From contig NZ_CP045119.1 of NCBI RefSeq assembly GCF_011492945.1, positions 4,092,001-4,156,000 on the forward strand: a stretch of DNA of 64,000 nucleotides, written 5' to 3'. The notes under the pieces were generated by a model. That model was not told the origin of the DNA, made no database searches, and was given only the letters and a program-made list of their open reading frames with translations. Position numbers and translations under genes: made by a program. Below, in pieces: positions 57,014 to 64,000 of the stretch (the stretch's first letter is position 1; every line of letters begins with the position of its first letter). Source of the stretch: Rubrobacter tropicus. GTDB lineage: Bacteria; Actinomycetota; Rubrobacteria; Rubrobacterales; Rubrobacteraceae.

Positions 57014-57075
57014 GGCCGCAGAAGCCGTCTCCGAATAGGGTTCGGTCGAAAACAGGACCGGGAGGTCGAGCCGGA

Positions 57076-59508
57076 ATGTTGAGGACGCGATGGACGCGCC
57101 GGTTGGGGGAACTTGGGATAGACGACGTGCCCGTCGTTGGCGGGAAGAACGCCTCCCTCGGCGAGATGACCCGCGAGCTCGGAGACCTCGGGGTGAGGGT
57201 GCCCGACGGGTACGCGGTCACGGCCGACGCGTACCGGCACTTCCTCGAAGCCAACGGGCTGACGGGCCGTATCCGCGAGACCATGGCCGGGCTCGACGAG
57301 GACGACGTCGAGGACCTTACCCGCCGCAGCCGCGAGGTCCAGAACCTGGTGCTCGGCGGGGCCTTCCCGGATGACCTCAAGACAGAAATCATCGCCGGCT
57401 ATGAAGAGCTCTCGTCCCGGTACGGGGCGAAGCACACGGACGTCGCGGTCCGCTCTTCGGCGACGGCCGAGGACCTGCCGACGGCCAGCTTCGCCGGGCA
57501 GCAGGAGAGCTTCCTCAACGTCCACGGCGACGCGCAGCTCCTCGAGTCCGTCAAGAAGTGTTTCGCCAGCCTCTTCACGCCGCGGGCCATCAGCTACCGC
57601 GCGGACATGGGCTTCGACCACTTCGCGGTGGCCCTCTCCGTCGGCGTGCAGAAGATGGTCCGCTCGGACCTTGCCAGCTCCGGCGTTATCTTCACGTTGG
57701 ATACGGAATCGGGCTTCCGGGACGTGGTCTTCGTAACCTCGACGTGGGGGCTCGGGGAGAACATAGTCCAGGGGCGCGTGGTCCCTGACGGCTTCTACGT
57801 CCACAAGCCGACCCTCAAGGAGGGCTACCGGCCCCTGATCCGGCGCCGACTCGGCACCAAGGAACTGAAGCTCGTCTACGACAGGTCCGGCCACCGCCTG
57901 GTCGAGAACGTCCCGACCACGCCGGAGGAGCGGGCCGCCCTCTCCGCCTCCGACGACGACGTGCTCCGGCTCGCCGAATGGGCCGTCGCCATCGAGGACC
58001 ACTACGGCCAAAAGCACGGGACGAAGACGTTCATGGACGTCGAGTGGGCGAAAGACGGGATAACCGGCGAACTCTTTATCGTGCAGGCGCGCCCCGAGAC
58101 GGTCCACGGCCGCAAAGAAGCCCCGACGGTCAGGCTCTACAGGATCAAGGAGAGGTCGGAAGTCCTCGTCGAGGGGCTCGCGGTCGGAAACGCCATCGCC
58201 TCCGGGGAGGCCAGGATTCTCGCGGATCCGAGCCGCATCCGCGACTTCAGGCCGGGTGAGGTGCTTGTCACCGAGATCACGGACCCTGACTGGGAGCCGA
58301 TCATGAAGGTCGCCTCGGCCATCGTGACCGAGCGGGGCGGGCGCACCTCCCACGCGGCCATAGTGGCCCGCGAGCTCGGAATACCTGCGATCCTCGGCAC
58401 CACCGACGCCACCCGCAGGCTCCATACGGGCCAGCCCGTTACGGTCTCCTGCTGCGAGGGGGATGTCGGCCGGGTCTACGAGGGCATCCTGGACCACGAG
58501 GTCACCGAGGTAGACCCGGCCTCCGTGGTCCGCCCGAGAACGAAGATCATGATGAACGTCGCCAACCCAGAGAGGGTCTTCGAGCTCGCCCAGATCCCGA
58601 ACGACGGCGTCGGCCTGGCCCGCATGGAGTTCATCTTCGCCGGCTGGGTCGGCGTGCACCCGCTCGCCCTCACCCGCTTCGACGGCCTTCCCCCGAAGGT
58701 AAGGCTCGAAGTACAGCGCCTCACCGGAGGCCAGGAGGACAAGACCGAGTTCTTCATCGACAGGCTCGCCCAGGGCATCGGCACGATAGCGGCGGCCTAC
58801 TGGCCGAAGGACGTGATCCTGCGCTTCTCCGACTTCAAGACCAACGAGTACGCCCACCTCCTGGGCGGCGACCTCTTCGAACCGCACGAGGAGAACCCCA
58901 TGCTCGGCTGGCGCGGCGCGAGCCGCTACTACCACCCGGACTTCAAGGAGGGCTTCCTGCTGGAGCTGAAAGCCATTAAGCGGGTGCGCGAGACGTTCGG
59001 CCTCAAGAACCTGAAGGTGATGGTCCCCTTCTGCCGCACGCCCGAGGAGGGCAAGAGCGTGCTCGAGGTAATGGAAGAAGGCGGCCTCGTGCGGGGCGAG
59101 GACGGCCTGGAAGTCTACGTGATGGCCGAGATACCGTCGAACGTCGTGCTCGCCAGAGACTTCGCGGACCTCTTCGACGGCTTCTCCATCGGCTCCAACG
59201 ACCTCACCCAGCTCGTCCTCGGCGTGGACCGAGACTCCGAGAGGGTGGCCCCCCTCTTCGACGAGCGAAACGGGGCCGTAAAGAAGATGTGCGCGACGCT
59301 GATAGAAGAGGCCCACGCCGTGGGACGGAAGGTGGGGATCTGCGGCCAGGCCCCCTCCGACTACCCGGACTTCGCCGCCTTCCTGGTCGAGAAGGGCATC
59401 GACTCCATCAGCCTCAGCCCCGACGCGGTGGTCCCGACGACGCTACGGGTACTGGAAGCGGAAGGGACAGGTCACGATGCGGGCGACGGACGGGAGGAGC
59501 AGCCGTGA
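57076..59508 (+). CDS. ppsA: Phosphoenolpyruvate synthase
   Basis: 810 residues. N-terminal ATP-grasp domain (VGGKNASLGEMTRELGDLGV, DVAVRSSATAEDLPTASFAG, STWGLGENIVQGRVVPDGFY), swivelling phospho-His domain GGRTSHAAIVARELGIPAIL (His426), and C-terminal PEP/pyruvate barrel ending KVGICGQAPSDYPDFAAFLV (Cys756) and LSPDAVVPT. The length and motifs fit PpsA rather than pyruvate, phosphate dikinase. It converts pyruvate and ATP to PEP, AMP and Pi, so it supports gluconeogenesis when glycolysis slows. A Usp gene starts in its stop codon (GTGA). Confidence 0.93.
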   Translation: MLRTRWTRRLGELGIDDVPVVGGKNASLGEMTRELGDLGVRVPDGYAVTADAYRHFLEANGLTGRIRETMAGLDEDDVEDLTRRSREVQNLVLGGAFPDDLKTEIIAGYEELSSRYGAKHTDVAVRSSATAEDLPTASFAGQQESFLNVHGDAQLLESVKKCFASLFTPRAISYRADMGFDHFAVALSVGVQKMVRSDLASSGVIFTLDTESGFRDVVFVTSTWGLGENIVQGRVVPDGFYVHKPTLKEGYRPLIRRRLGTKELKLVYDRSGHRLVENVPTTPEERAALSASDDDVLRLAEWAVAIEDHYGQKHGTKTFMDVEWAKDGITGELFIVQARPETVHGRKEAPTVRLYRIKERSEVLVEGLAVGNAIASGEARILADPSRIRDFRPGEVLVTEITDPDWEPIMKVASAIVTERGGRTSHAAIVARELGIPAILGTTDATRRLHTGQPVTVSCCEGDVGRVYEGILDHEVTEVDPASVVRPRTKIMMNVANPERVFELAQIPNDGVGLARMEFIFAGWVGVHPLALTRFDGLPPKVRLEVQRLTGGQEDKTEFFIDRLAQGIGTIAAAYWPKDVILRFSDFKTNEYAHLLGGDLFEPHEENPMLGWRGASRYYHPDFKEGFLLELKAIKRVRETFGLKNLKVMVPFCRTPEEGKSVLEVMEEGGLVRGEDGLEVYVMAEIPSNVVLARDFADLFDGFSIGSNDLTQLVLGVDRDSERVAPLFDERNGAVKKMCATLIEEAHAVGRKVGICGQAPSDYPDFAAFLVEKGIDSISLSPDAVVPTTLRVLEAEGTGHDAGDGREEQP

Positions 59509-59954
59509 GCGATCTACCGAGAAAGATCCTGGTCGCCACCGACGGTTCGCCGGACGCTGCGATGGCGGCCCGCCGGGCGGCCGACATCTCCCGCGCGTTC
59601 GGCTCCGAGTTGCACGTGGTCCACGTGGTGCCCGTGTCCGAGCCTTACCACCTGTTCGCGGAAGAGGCCGATGGCCCCAGCATCTACGAGGAAGACCGCC
59701 AGCGCGCCAGGAAGGTGCTCGACGGGGAGGTAAAGAAGGTGAGGGCGGCGGGCGGCGAGGTCGCGAAAGACTACCTCCAAGAAGGGGACCCGGACGCCGA
59801 AGTCGTCAACCTGGCCGAGAGGATCGGGGCCGACCTGATAGTGGCCGGCAGCAGGGGCGTCGGTACGCTGCGCCGGCCCATAGGAAGCGTGTCGAGCAGC
59901 ATCACGGCCCACGCCCACTGCCCGGTATTGATCGTGCGTTCGGAGCGGCAGTGA
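59505..59954 (+). CDS. Universal stress protein with a shortened nucleotide loop
   Basis: 149 residues from GTG overlapping the ppsA stop. KILVATDGSPDAAMAARRAA at the start; the ATP loop reads GSRGVGTLRRPIGSVSSS, with eight residues instead of nine between the second Gly and GS. ATP binding may be impaired. Coupled translation with PEP synthase suggests a linked function. Confidence 0.92.
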   Translation: MSDLPRKILVATDGSPDAAMAARRAADISRAFGSELHVVHVVPVSEPYHLFAEEADGPSIYEEDRQRARKVLDGEVKKVRAAGGEVAKDYLQEGDPDAEVVNLAERIGADLIVAGSRGVGTLRRPIGSVSSSITAHAHCPVLIVRSERQ

Positions 59955-60012
59955 GCCCGAACGACGGACAGGCCTGACGCCGGGGCGAAGCGAGGGGCCT
60001 GAGAGGAGAGGG

Positions 60013-60948
60013 ATGTTCCCGACGAAGATCCTGCTGGCGGTCGACGGGTCGACGGGTTCCGATCACGCGGCCCGGACGGCGACGAATCTCTCTAGAGCCC
60101 TCGACTCGGAGCTGCGCGTCGTCCTGGTCGGGGCGCGGGCGGTGGATCCGGGCACGCTCGCGGCCATCCCGCTGCTCGGCGGGGAGCCCGGCACGCGGGC
60201 CCGGGAAGCTCTGGAACGGGACGCCCGCGCGAGGCTCGAAGGAGCGGTGGAGAAGATCCGGGCCTCGGGCGGCGAAGTCTCGGAAGCCCGCGTCGAGTTC
60301 GGAAGCCCGGACGTCGAGATCGTGCGCCTCGCCGAGGAGCTCGACGCCGGCTTGGTCGTGGTCGGCAGCCGCGGCCTCGGCCCCCTGAGGCGCGCCGTGA
60401 TGGGGGGCGTCTCCCGCAGCGTCGTGAGACACGCCCACTGCCCGGTACTGGTCGCCCGAGGAGGACATTCCGGGCCCTCCTTGGGACCGATCCTCGTCTG
60501 CCTCGACGGTTCGAGGCGGTCCGCGGTGGCGGCCGGGGCGGGGGCCGAGATCTCGGCCGCCACCGGCGCCGCTTTGCACGTCGTCTACGTCATGCGCCCC
60601 GAACGGTACAGGCCCCAGTTCGGCCCCGAGGCCTGGGAGGGCTGGCAGGAGAACCTGAAGCGGGCCTCGCGCGATGCCGCATCCTGGGTCGAGGAGCGGG
60701 CGGCTCGGCTTCGCGAGGAGGCCGGGGTGAAGTCCGCGGAGGCGCACCTGGCCTTCGGCGAGCCGGCCCGCGAGGTCGTCCGCCTGGCGGAGGAGGTCGG
60801 GGCCGGGATGGTGGTGGTCGGCAGCCGGGGCCTCGGGGGAGTCCGCCGGATGCTCCTTGGCAGCGTCTCCGATGCCGTTGTCGAGCACGCCCCCTGCCCG
60901 GTTATGGTCGTGCGCGCCGGCGTGCCGGGACGTAAGACGGAGGGGTGA
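60013..60948 (+). CDS. Universal stress protein, tandem UspA domains
   Basis: 311 residues. Domain 1: KILLAVDGSTGSDHAARTAT and GSRGLGPLRRAVMGGVSRS, where the usual GS is GG. Domain 2: ILVCLDGSRRSAVAAGAGAE and the canonical GSRGLGGVRRMLLGSVSDA. Its stop overlaps the next start (GTGA). It belongs to the PEP synthase unit. Confidence 0.95.
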   Translation: MFPTKILLAVDGSTGSDHAARTATNLSRALDSELRVVLVGARAVDPGTLAAIPLLGGEPGTRAREALERDARARLEGAVEKIRASGGEVSEARVEFGSPDVEIVRLAEELDAGLVVVGSRGLGPLRRAVMGGVSRSVVRHAHCPVLVARGGHSGPSLGPILVCLDGSRRSAVAAGAGAEISAATGAALHVVYVMRPERYRPQFGPEAWEGWQENLKRASRDAASWVEERAARLREEAGVKSAEAHLAFGEPAREVVRLAEEVGAGMVVVGSRGLGGVRRMLLGSVSDAVVEHAPCPVMVVRAGVPGRKTEG

Positions 60949-61673
60949 GCATCGTGGGTGGGCGCGGTTCGTCGGACTCCCCGCCTGGAGGGACGCCACG
61001 CCGGGCGCTCGCCTGGCGACTCGGTGAGGGCCCGAGGCTGGGGAGCGGCCCGCTGGCGGCGCTGGATACGCTCGCCCGCTCCGGGTTGCCGGTGCTCGAA
61101 GGGGTTGTGCTCTCCAGGGAGGCCCACGAAGTGTACCTGCGCGAGACCGGGCTGGCGCTCGCCCTGCGTTCCTGCGACCCGGCCGGGGAGCTTCAAGGGC
61201 AGGCCCGGCTCCTCCGCCAGGCCTACGCCCCGGCCCCGGTCGGGAGGGTGATACACGAGCTGATCACGGAGACGCTAATCGGTCTCGAAGCCTTCAGCGT
61301 CCGCGTCCTGTCGGAAGACGGCGCGTGGCAGGACCTGCGCGCCATCCCCGAAGTCCGGGACGCCGTGAGGGAGGCCTGGCTCCACCCGGCGGGCCTGAAG
61401 CGGCAGGTGCGGGCCGCCGCCGCCGGACCTCCCCCGACCTGGCCCGTGCTTATGCAAAGGGAGGCCCGCCCGGACCACGTGGGCTGGACGCTCGCAGGAG
61501 GCGAGAGGCCCGGGGCGCTGTACGACGTGCGGCCCGCGCGGGACGATTCGCCCCCAGGGCGGGGCCTCGAGGATCTCACGGTCGAAGCGGGCGCCGCGCT
61601 CGAAGGCCCGGCCAGGCTGCGCTGGGGCCTCGAAGGCGGGAAGTGGTACGTGCTCGGCGTGGAACCCGGATAA
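60945..61673 (+). CDS. PEP-synthase N-domain-like companion protein, degenerate
   Basis: 242 residues from GTG. The beginning (GSGPLAALDTLARSGLPVLE, GVVLSREAHEVYLRETGL) mirrors the N-terminal part of PEP synthases (GGKNASLGEM, GVRVPDGYAVTADAYRHFLE). The end (LMQREARPDHVGWTLAGGER, LRWGLEGGKWYVLGVEPG) mirrors the end of the ATP-grasp domain (IQARPE-like). The central catalytic strands and the phospho-His and barrel domains are missing. It may be a remnant, or a regulatory partner of the PEP synthase upstream. Only its position and partial motifs support this. Confidence 0.6.
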   Translation: MSIVGGRGSSDSPPGGTPRRALAWRLGEGPRLGSGPLAALDTLARSGLPVLEGVVLSREAHEVYLRETGLALALRSCDPAGELQGQARLLRQAYAPAPVGRVIHELITETLIGLEAFSVRVLSEDGAWQDLRAIPEVRDAVREAWLHPAGLKRQVRAAAAGPPPTWPVLMQREARPDHVGWTLAGGERPGALYDVRPARDDSPPGRGLEDLTVEAGAALEGPARLRWGLEGGKWYVLGVEPG

Positions 61674-61708
61674 GCCTGTTTGGTTCACAGGAATGATCGA
61701 ATCTGTCC
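61671..61708 (+). promoter_or_regulatory. Orphan tandem operator pair
   Basis: TAAGCCTGTTGGTTCA (61671-61686, weak; includes the previous TAA stop) and TGATCGAATCTGTCCA (61693-61708) start 22 bp apart. No convincing rightward gene follows for 300 bp. Confidence 0.5.
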
Positions 61709-61942
61709 AGGAAGGGACCGGTATTCCGGGGCTACATGAGGGAAGGTCATCCGGAGGGTGGAGACAGGACCAGGGCCGTGGCACCGGAGGCGGCGTGTTT
61801 GGCGGGGCTGGAGCCCGTGGCTCCGGCCGGAGCCTTCGGGGGGTAGTCTCTCGGTAGGAGGAAGCGGGCGGCGGTAGTTGCTGGTCCCCAGGGGCCGGGT
61901 ACAGGCGGCCTCCCGACGCTCCTGCGCGCCCCGGACGGGCCC
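61709..61942. other. Gene-free stretch behind the orphan operator
   Basis: Short open frames exist (for example ATG 61736, 36 codons) but lack an RBS or protein-like composition. A decayed gene or a small RNA is possible; nothing specific can be shown. Confidence 0.4.
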
Positions 61943-62097
61943 TAAAGCGGTTTGCGAAGAGGTTGGGCCTCTTTGCAAGGCTATCAGCCTTCGGCGGTCA
62001 GCTTTCTTGCTCTTGCTGAAAGCGGAGGCGAAGCCGCAGCGGGCTGATGGCTGATAGCGCTGATCGCAGTGGCTCAATGCCACTGCAATCGGCTTTA
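61943..62097. mobile_element. Second, 155-bp copy of the MITE family
   Basis: Starts TAAAGCGGTTTGCGAAGAGG (61943) and ends CAATCGGCTTTA (62086-62097). It shares GGTTGGGCCTCTTTGCAAGG, CTATCAGCCTTCGGCGGTCA and the AGCGGAGGCGAAGCC words with the 15827 element. It adds an inner hairpin GCAGTGG-CTCAAT-GCCACTGC. No flanking direct repeat was recognised. Confidence 0.75.
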
Positions 62098-62100
62098 TTA

Positions 62101-62124
62101 CGGCCCCGTCTTCCGGCGGGGCCG
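62101..62124 (-). terminator. Hairpin downstream of the small basic protein
   Basis: CGGCCCCG (62101-62108) pairs with CGGGGCCG (62117-62124); it lies 24 bp past the leftward stop codon at 62148. Confidence 0.5.
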
Positions 62125-62147
62125 TCGAGTGTCGAGCATGGTCTTTA

Positions 62148-62288
62148 CTACTGGTGGTTGGGGCCGTGGGTGTTGCGGCGGTGGTGGCGGCGGCCGTGGG
62201 TGTGGCGCCTCCTGCGCCTCCTGCCGTCCTCACGCCTGCGCCGAGAGCCAGACCGGCCCGCCGGTGCCATCCGGGTGAATTTTGCCAT
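62148..62288 (-). CDS. 46-residue Arg/His-rich basic protein
   Basis: ATG at 62288 is preceded by an almost perfect Shine-Dalgarno, AAAGGAGGT (62296-62304). The product starts MAKFTRMAPAGRSGSRRRRE and continues with clusters RRRRRRHTHGRRHHRRNTHG before the stop. It is strongly basic, with Arg and His making up about half of all residues. It likely binds nucleic acid or polyphosphate, but no family is recognised. A hairpin follows the stop. Confidence 0.65.
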   Translation of the reverse strand: MAKFTRMAPAGRSGSRRRREDGRRRRRRHTHGRRHHRRNTHGPNHQ

Positions 62289-62665
62289 CTTGCTTACCTC
62301 CTTTCGTCTCTATCTGTACGTTACTCTCCGTGGCCGGGGGAACAAGGCCGGGACGATTAACTTCCTGTCATAAGCGTCTGCTGGCGATTAATAGGTTTTC
62401 ATGGAACCGAGAACCGCCCGATCTGCGCAGATCGGGCGGCTCCACAGCGGTTCGCGGAAGGATGGGGCCCGTGGCGAACGGGCCACGAGGTAGGGAGGTT
62501 TTTAGGCTTTCAGGTTCTGGAGGCTTTTAGGGGTGGAGGGTCGGGGCCCCCTTTCGGTTTCGTGACGCACCCCCCAAGACCTCTATGCCTCAAAACCTAA
62601 AAACCTTACCAACACCAGGGTTCGGTCCTTACGCAACCCGCTATCAGGACCCTTTTGGGGTGGCG
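62289..62665. other. Intergenic region with a long inverted repeat
   Basis: It holds the RBS and promoter side of the leftward small gene, and an imperfect inverted repeat, GGTTTTTAGGCTTTCAGG (62497-62514) against CCTCAAAACCTAAAAACC (62588-62605), 16/18 matching around a 73-bp spacer. No gene is supported. Confidence 0.55.
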
Positions 62666-63142
62666 TTAGCCGGGCTGGTGGACTATCAGGACCGGGCGTT
62701 TGGAGTAGCGCGCCAGGCTCTCCGATTCGCTTCCGATCAGGGCTCGCTCCAGCGAGGTCATCCCGGTGGAGCCTATGACTACAAGGTCGGCGTCCACCTC
62801 GTCGCAGACCTGGATGATCGCGCGGTGGGGCCTGCCGGTGGTGAGGATCTCCTCGCACTCCACACCGGCCGAATCTGCCATGGCCTTGACGGCCGCGGTC
62901 GCCTCCCTACCGTTCTTCTCGAGCTCGGCCACCGCCTCGCCGAAGTGTATGCCCGCCGAGAAGGCCCGTTCGACGTTGACGGAGTTGACGGCGTACAACC
63001 GCGCGCCGAGTTCGCCGGCCAGGTAGACGGCGTGCGCCGCAGCCCTCTCAGAGCAACCGGAGCCGTCGGTGCCAACGAGTATCCTCCGGTACGGAACCGA
63101 AGCTCCGGCCGTCTCCGCGATGACCTTCTCTTGCCGATCCAT
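62666..63142 (-). CDS. Universal stress protein, divergent single-domain type
   Basis: 158 residues: RRILVGTDGSGCSERAAAHA and the ATP loop GSTGMTSLERALIGSESES (G-2x-G-9x-GS). The C-terminal SKRPVLIVHQ differs from the HCPVLVVR of the other Usps. It has more helix at the N-terminus and a conserved-looking FGEAVAELEKNGREATAAVK helix. No operator pair is seen upstream, so it may not belong to the box-controlled set. Confidence 0.93.
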   Translation of the reverse strand: MDRQEKVIAETAGASVPYRRILVGTDGSGCSERAAAHAVYLAGELGARLYAVNSVNVERAFSAGIHFGEAVAELEKNGREATAAVKAMADSAGVECEEILTTGRPHRAIIQVCDEVDADLVVIGSTGMTSLERALIGSESESLARYSKRPVLIVHQPG

Positions 63143-63274
63143 GTAGTCAGAGCTCCTCTCGTTTTGGCTGAAGCCGCGAACGAGCAGTGGCCTCGTAATC
63201 GGGGCCGGTCCTGGTCTCCGGAAGGACCGACCCTTCCCGGCCGCCGCCCGGTCGAAGATCGGGGTGGCGCTGGC

Positions 63275-64000
63275 CTAACCCTGGGCCGTCTCCTCGGTCG
63301 TCCGGGCGGGTGCGCCTTCGTCGTATTGGGTACTCCGCACCACCAGGACGGGGCAGTGGGCGTGACGGACCACGGAATCCGAGACGCTGCCGACGAGCGC
63401 GCGGCGGACGCCCCCGAGGCCGCGGCTGCCGATCACCACCATCCCCGCGTCGATCTCTTCGGCGAGTTCCACTATCTCCTCGTCGGGACGGCCCACTCCG
63501 AGGTACGTCTGGGCGACCGCGCCCCCGGCCGAGCGCACGCTTTCGGCCTGCTCGTCGAGGAACCTCCTCGCCTGCGCCCTGGCCTCTTCCAGGAGGGACT
63601 TCTTTACGTCCTCCGAGTACGAGTGGTGGCCGTAGAGCCGGGACTCGGTCGGCATCACGTAGATCACGTGCACGGGAGAGCCGGAGGCGGCGGAGATCTC
63701 GGCCGCGGCCCGGACCGCCCGTTTCGACTCCTCCGAACCGTCCACGGCGAGCACGACCGGGCCGCCCAGATCGGCGCCGTCTCTGCCACCGTCGCGCACG
63801 ACCAAGACCGGGCAGTGGGCGTGGTGGACCACGGAGCCGGAGACGCTACCCATGACGGCCCGCCTTATGGGGCCGAGGCCCCGGCTGCCCACGACGATCA
63901 GCCCGGCCCGAACCTCCTCGGCGACCCGCACTATCTCGGCGTCGGGCCGTCCGACCGGGGCGTGGGTGGCCGCCACTCTGCCCGACGCTCCGACGGCCTC
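63275..64000 (-). CDS. Universal stress protein, tandem UspA domains, start outside the window
   Basis: At least 241 residues; the frame is open to the window edge (upstream residues EAVGASGRVAATHAPVG are visible). The end of domain 1 has GSRGLGPIRRAVMGSVSGS; domain 2 has VVLAVDGSEESKRAVRAAAE and GSRGLGGVRRALVGSVSDS. Both ATP loops are canonical. The N-terminal strand of domain 1 lies beyond base 64000. Confidence 0.93.
   Translation of the reverse strand, partial: EAVGASGRVAATHAPVGRPDAEIVRVAEEVRAGLIVVGSRGLGPIRRAVMGSVSGSVVHHAHCPVLVVRDGGRDGADLGGPVVLAVDGSEESKRAVRAAAEISAASGSPVHVIYVMPTESRLYGHHSYSEDVKKSLLEEARAQARRFLDEQAESVRSAGGAVAQTYLGVGRPDEEIVELAEEIDAGMVVIGSRGLGGVRRALVGSVSDSVVRHAHCPVLVVRSTQYDEGAPARTTEETAQG

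Noticed and set aside
56989-59316. 775-codon frame antisense to PEP synthase
   Set aside because: Same reason: mirror of the PpsA codon pattern, no recognisable domain.
61736-61846. 36-39 codon frames behind the orphan operator as a peptide gene
   Set aside because: No RBS at usable spacing and Arg/Trp/Gly-rich composition typical of random GC-rich DNA.
1-64000. CRISPR array, rRNA operon, replication origin or prophage
   Set aside because: No regularly spaced repeats, no rRNA-like sequence, no DnaA-box cluster and no phage structural or integrase genes were seen.

Overview
The window is about 70 percent GC, with dense co-directional genes, frequent ATGA/GTGA start-stop overlaps and GTG/TTG starts. 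It carries nine universal stress proteins, F420-type (Ddn) nitroreductase relatives, DoxX/SQR-like and DUF4386 proteins. This content suggests a deep-branching actinobacterium, most likely Rubrobacter or a close relative. That assignment is inferred from protein flavour and was not searched. No rRNA, tRNA or CRISPR array was found.

The main observation is a repeated cis-element. Sixteen-base palindromes of the form TGGNCA-N4-TGNCCA (best copies TGGTCAGGATTGACCA and TGGGCAATATTGCCCA) lie in front of 18 transcription units. They almost always occur as tandem pairs exactly 22 bp apart, centre to centre, with the gene-proximal copy about 60-120 bp before the start codon. The genes behind them resemble the mycobacterial DosR/DevR dormancy set: UspA proteins, Hsp20, a CtpF-like P-type ATPase, a phosphofructokinase, PEP synthase, flavin/F420 nitroreductase-like proteins and small membrane proteins. 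No standalone DosS/DosR pair is present. Instead there are two large single-chain proteins (multi-PAS, HisKA_3 kinase, receiver, LuxR HTH), a decayed trace of a third, and a PAS-LuxR protein whose own promoter has the best palindrome. I read the window as a contiguous hypoxia/redox dormancy island run by a fused, one-polypeptide DosS-DosR-like system.

Layout. 1-4.1 kb: sulfotransferase end, Usp, DUF4870 protein, membrane protein, PfkA. 4.2-7.2 kb: flavin reductase-like / M20 peptidase / DUF1611 operon. 7.2-9.8 kb: SHOCT protein, Tat multicopper oxidase, membrane protein. 10-15.6 kb: eight-gene membrane-protein/Ddn operon. 15.6-21 kb: receiver pseudogene split by a 140-bp MITE, small genes, first fused kinase-regulator. 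21-28 kb: two zinc dehydrogenases, DJ-1 protein, and a duplicated monooxygenase/membrane-protein module in which both monooxygenase copies are damaged. 28-31.8 kb: gene graveyard (multicopper oxidase, RDD and membrane-protein remnants) with box-driven small genes. 31.8-38.6 kb: second fused kinase-regulator, PAS-LuxR regulator, two Usps, alcohol dehydrogenase. 38.7-48.4 kb: sulfur block (collapsed SulP, persulfide dioxygenase-rhodanese, rhodanese, SulP; then ArsR, SQR-like, DoxX and DUF2892 on the other strand), interrupted by a CPBP/DUF998 operon. 48.7-50.9 kb: compact NiFe hydrogenase S/L genes and maturation protease. 51-64 kb: Hsp20, CtpF-like ATPase, PEP synthase with a PEP-synthase-like companion, six Usps, repeats and a tiny basic protein.

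Working model (inference): low oxygen or redox change is sensed by the PAS/GAF kinases, which phosphorylate their own receiver. The attached HTH binds paired boxes and induces stress proteins, cation and sulfur transport, sulfide/persulfide handling, hydrogen metabolism and PEP/fructose-6-phosphate carbon switching.
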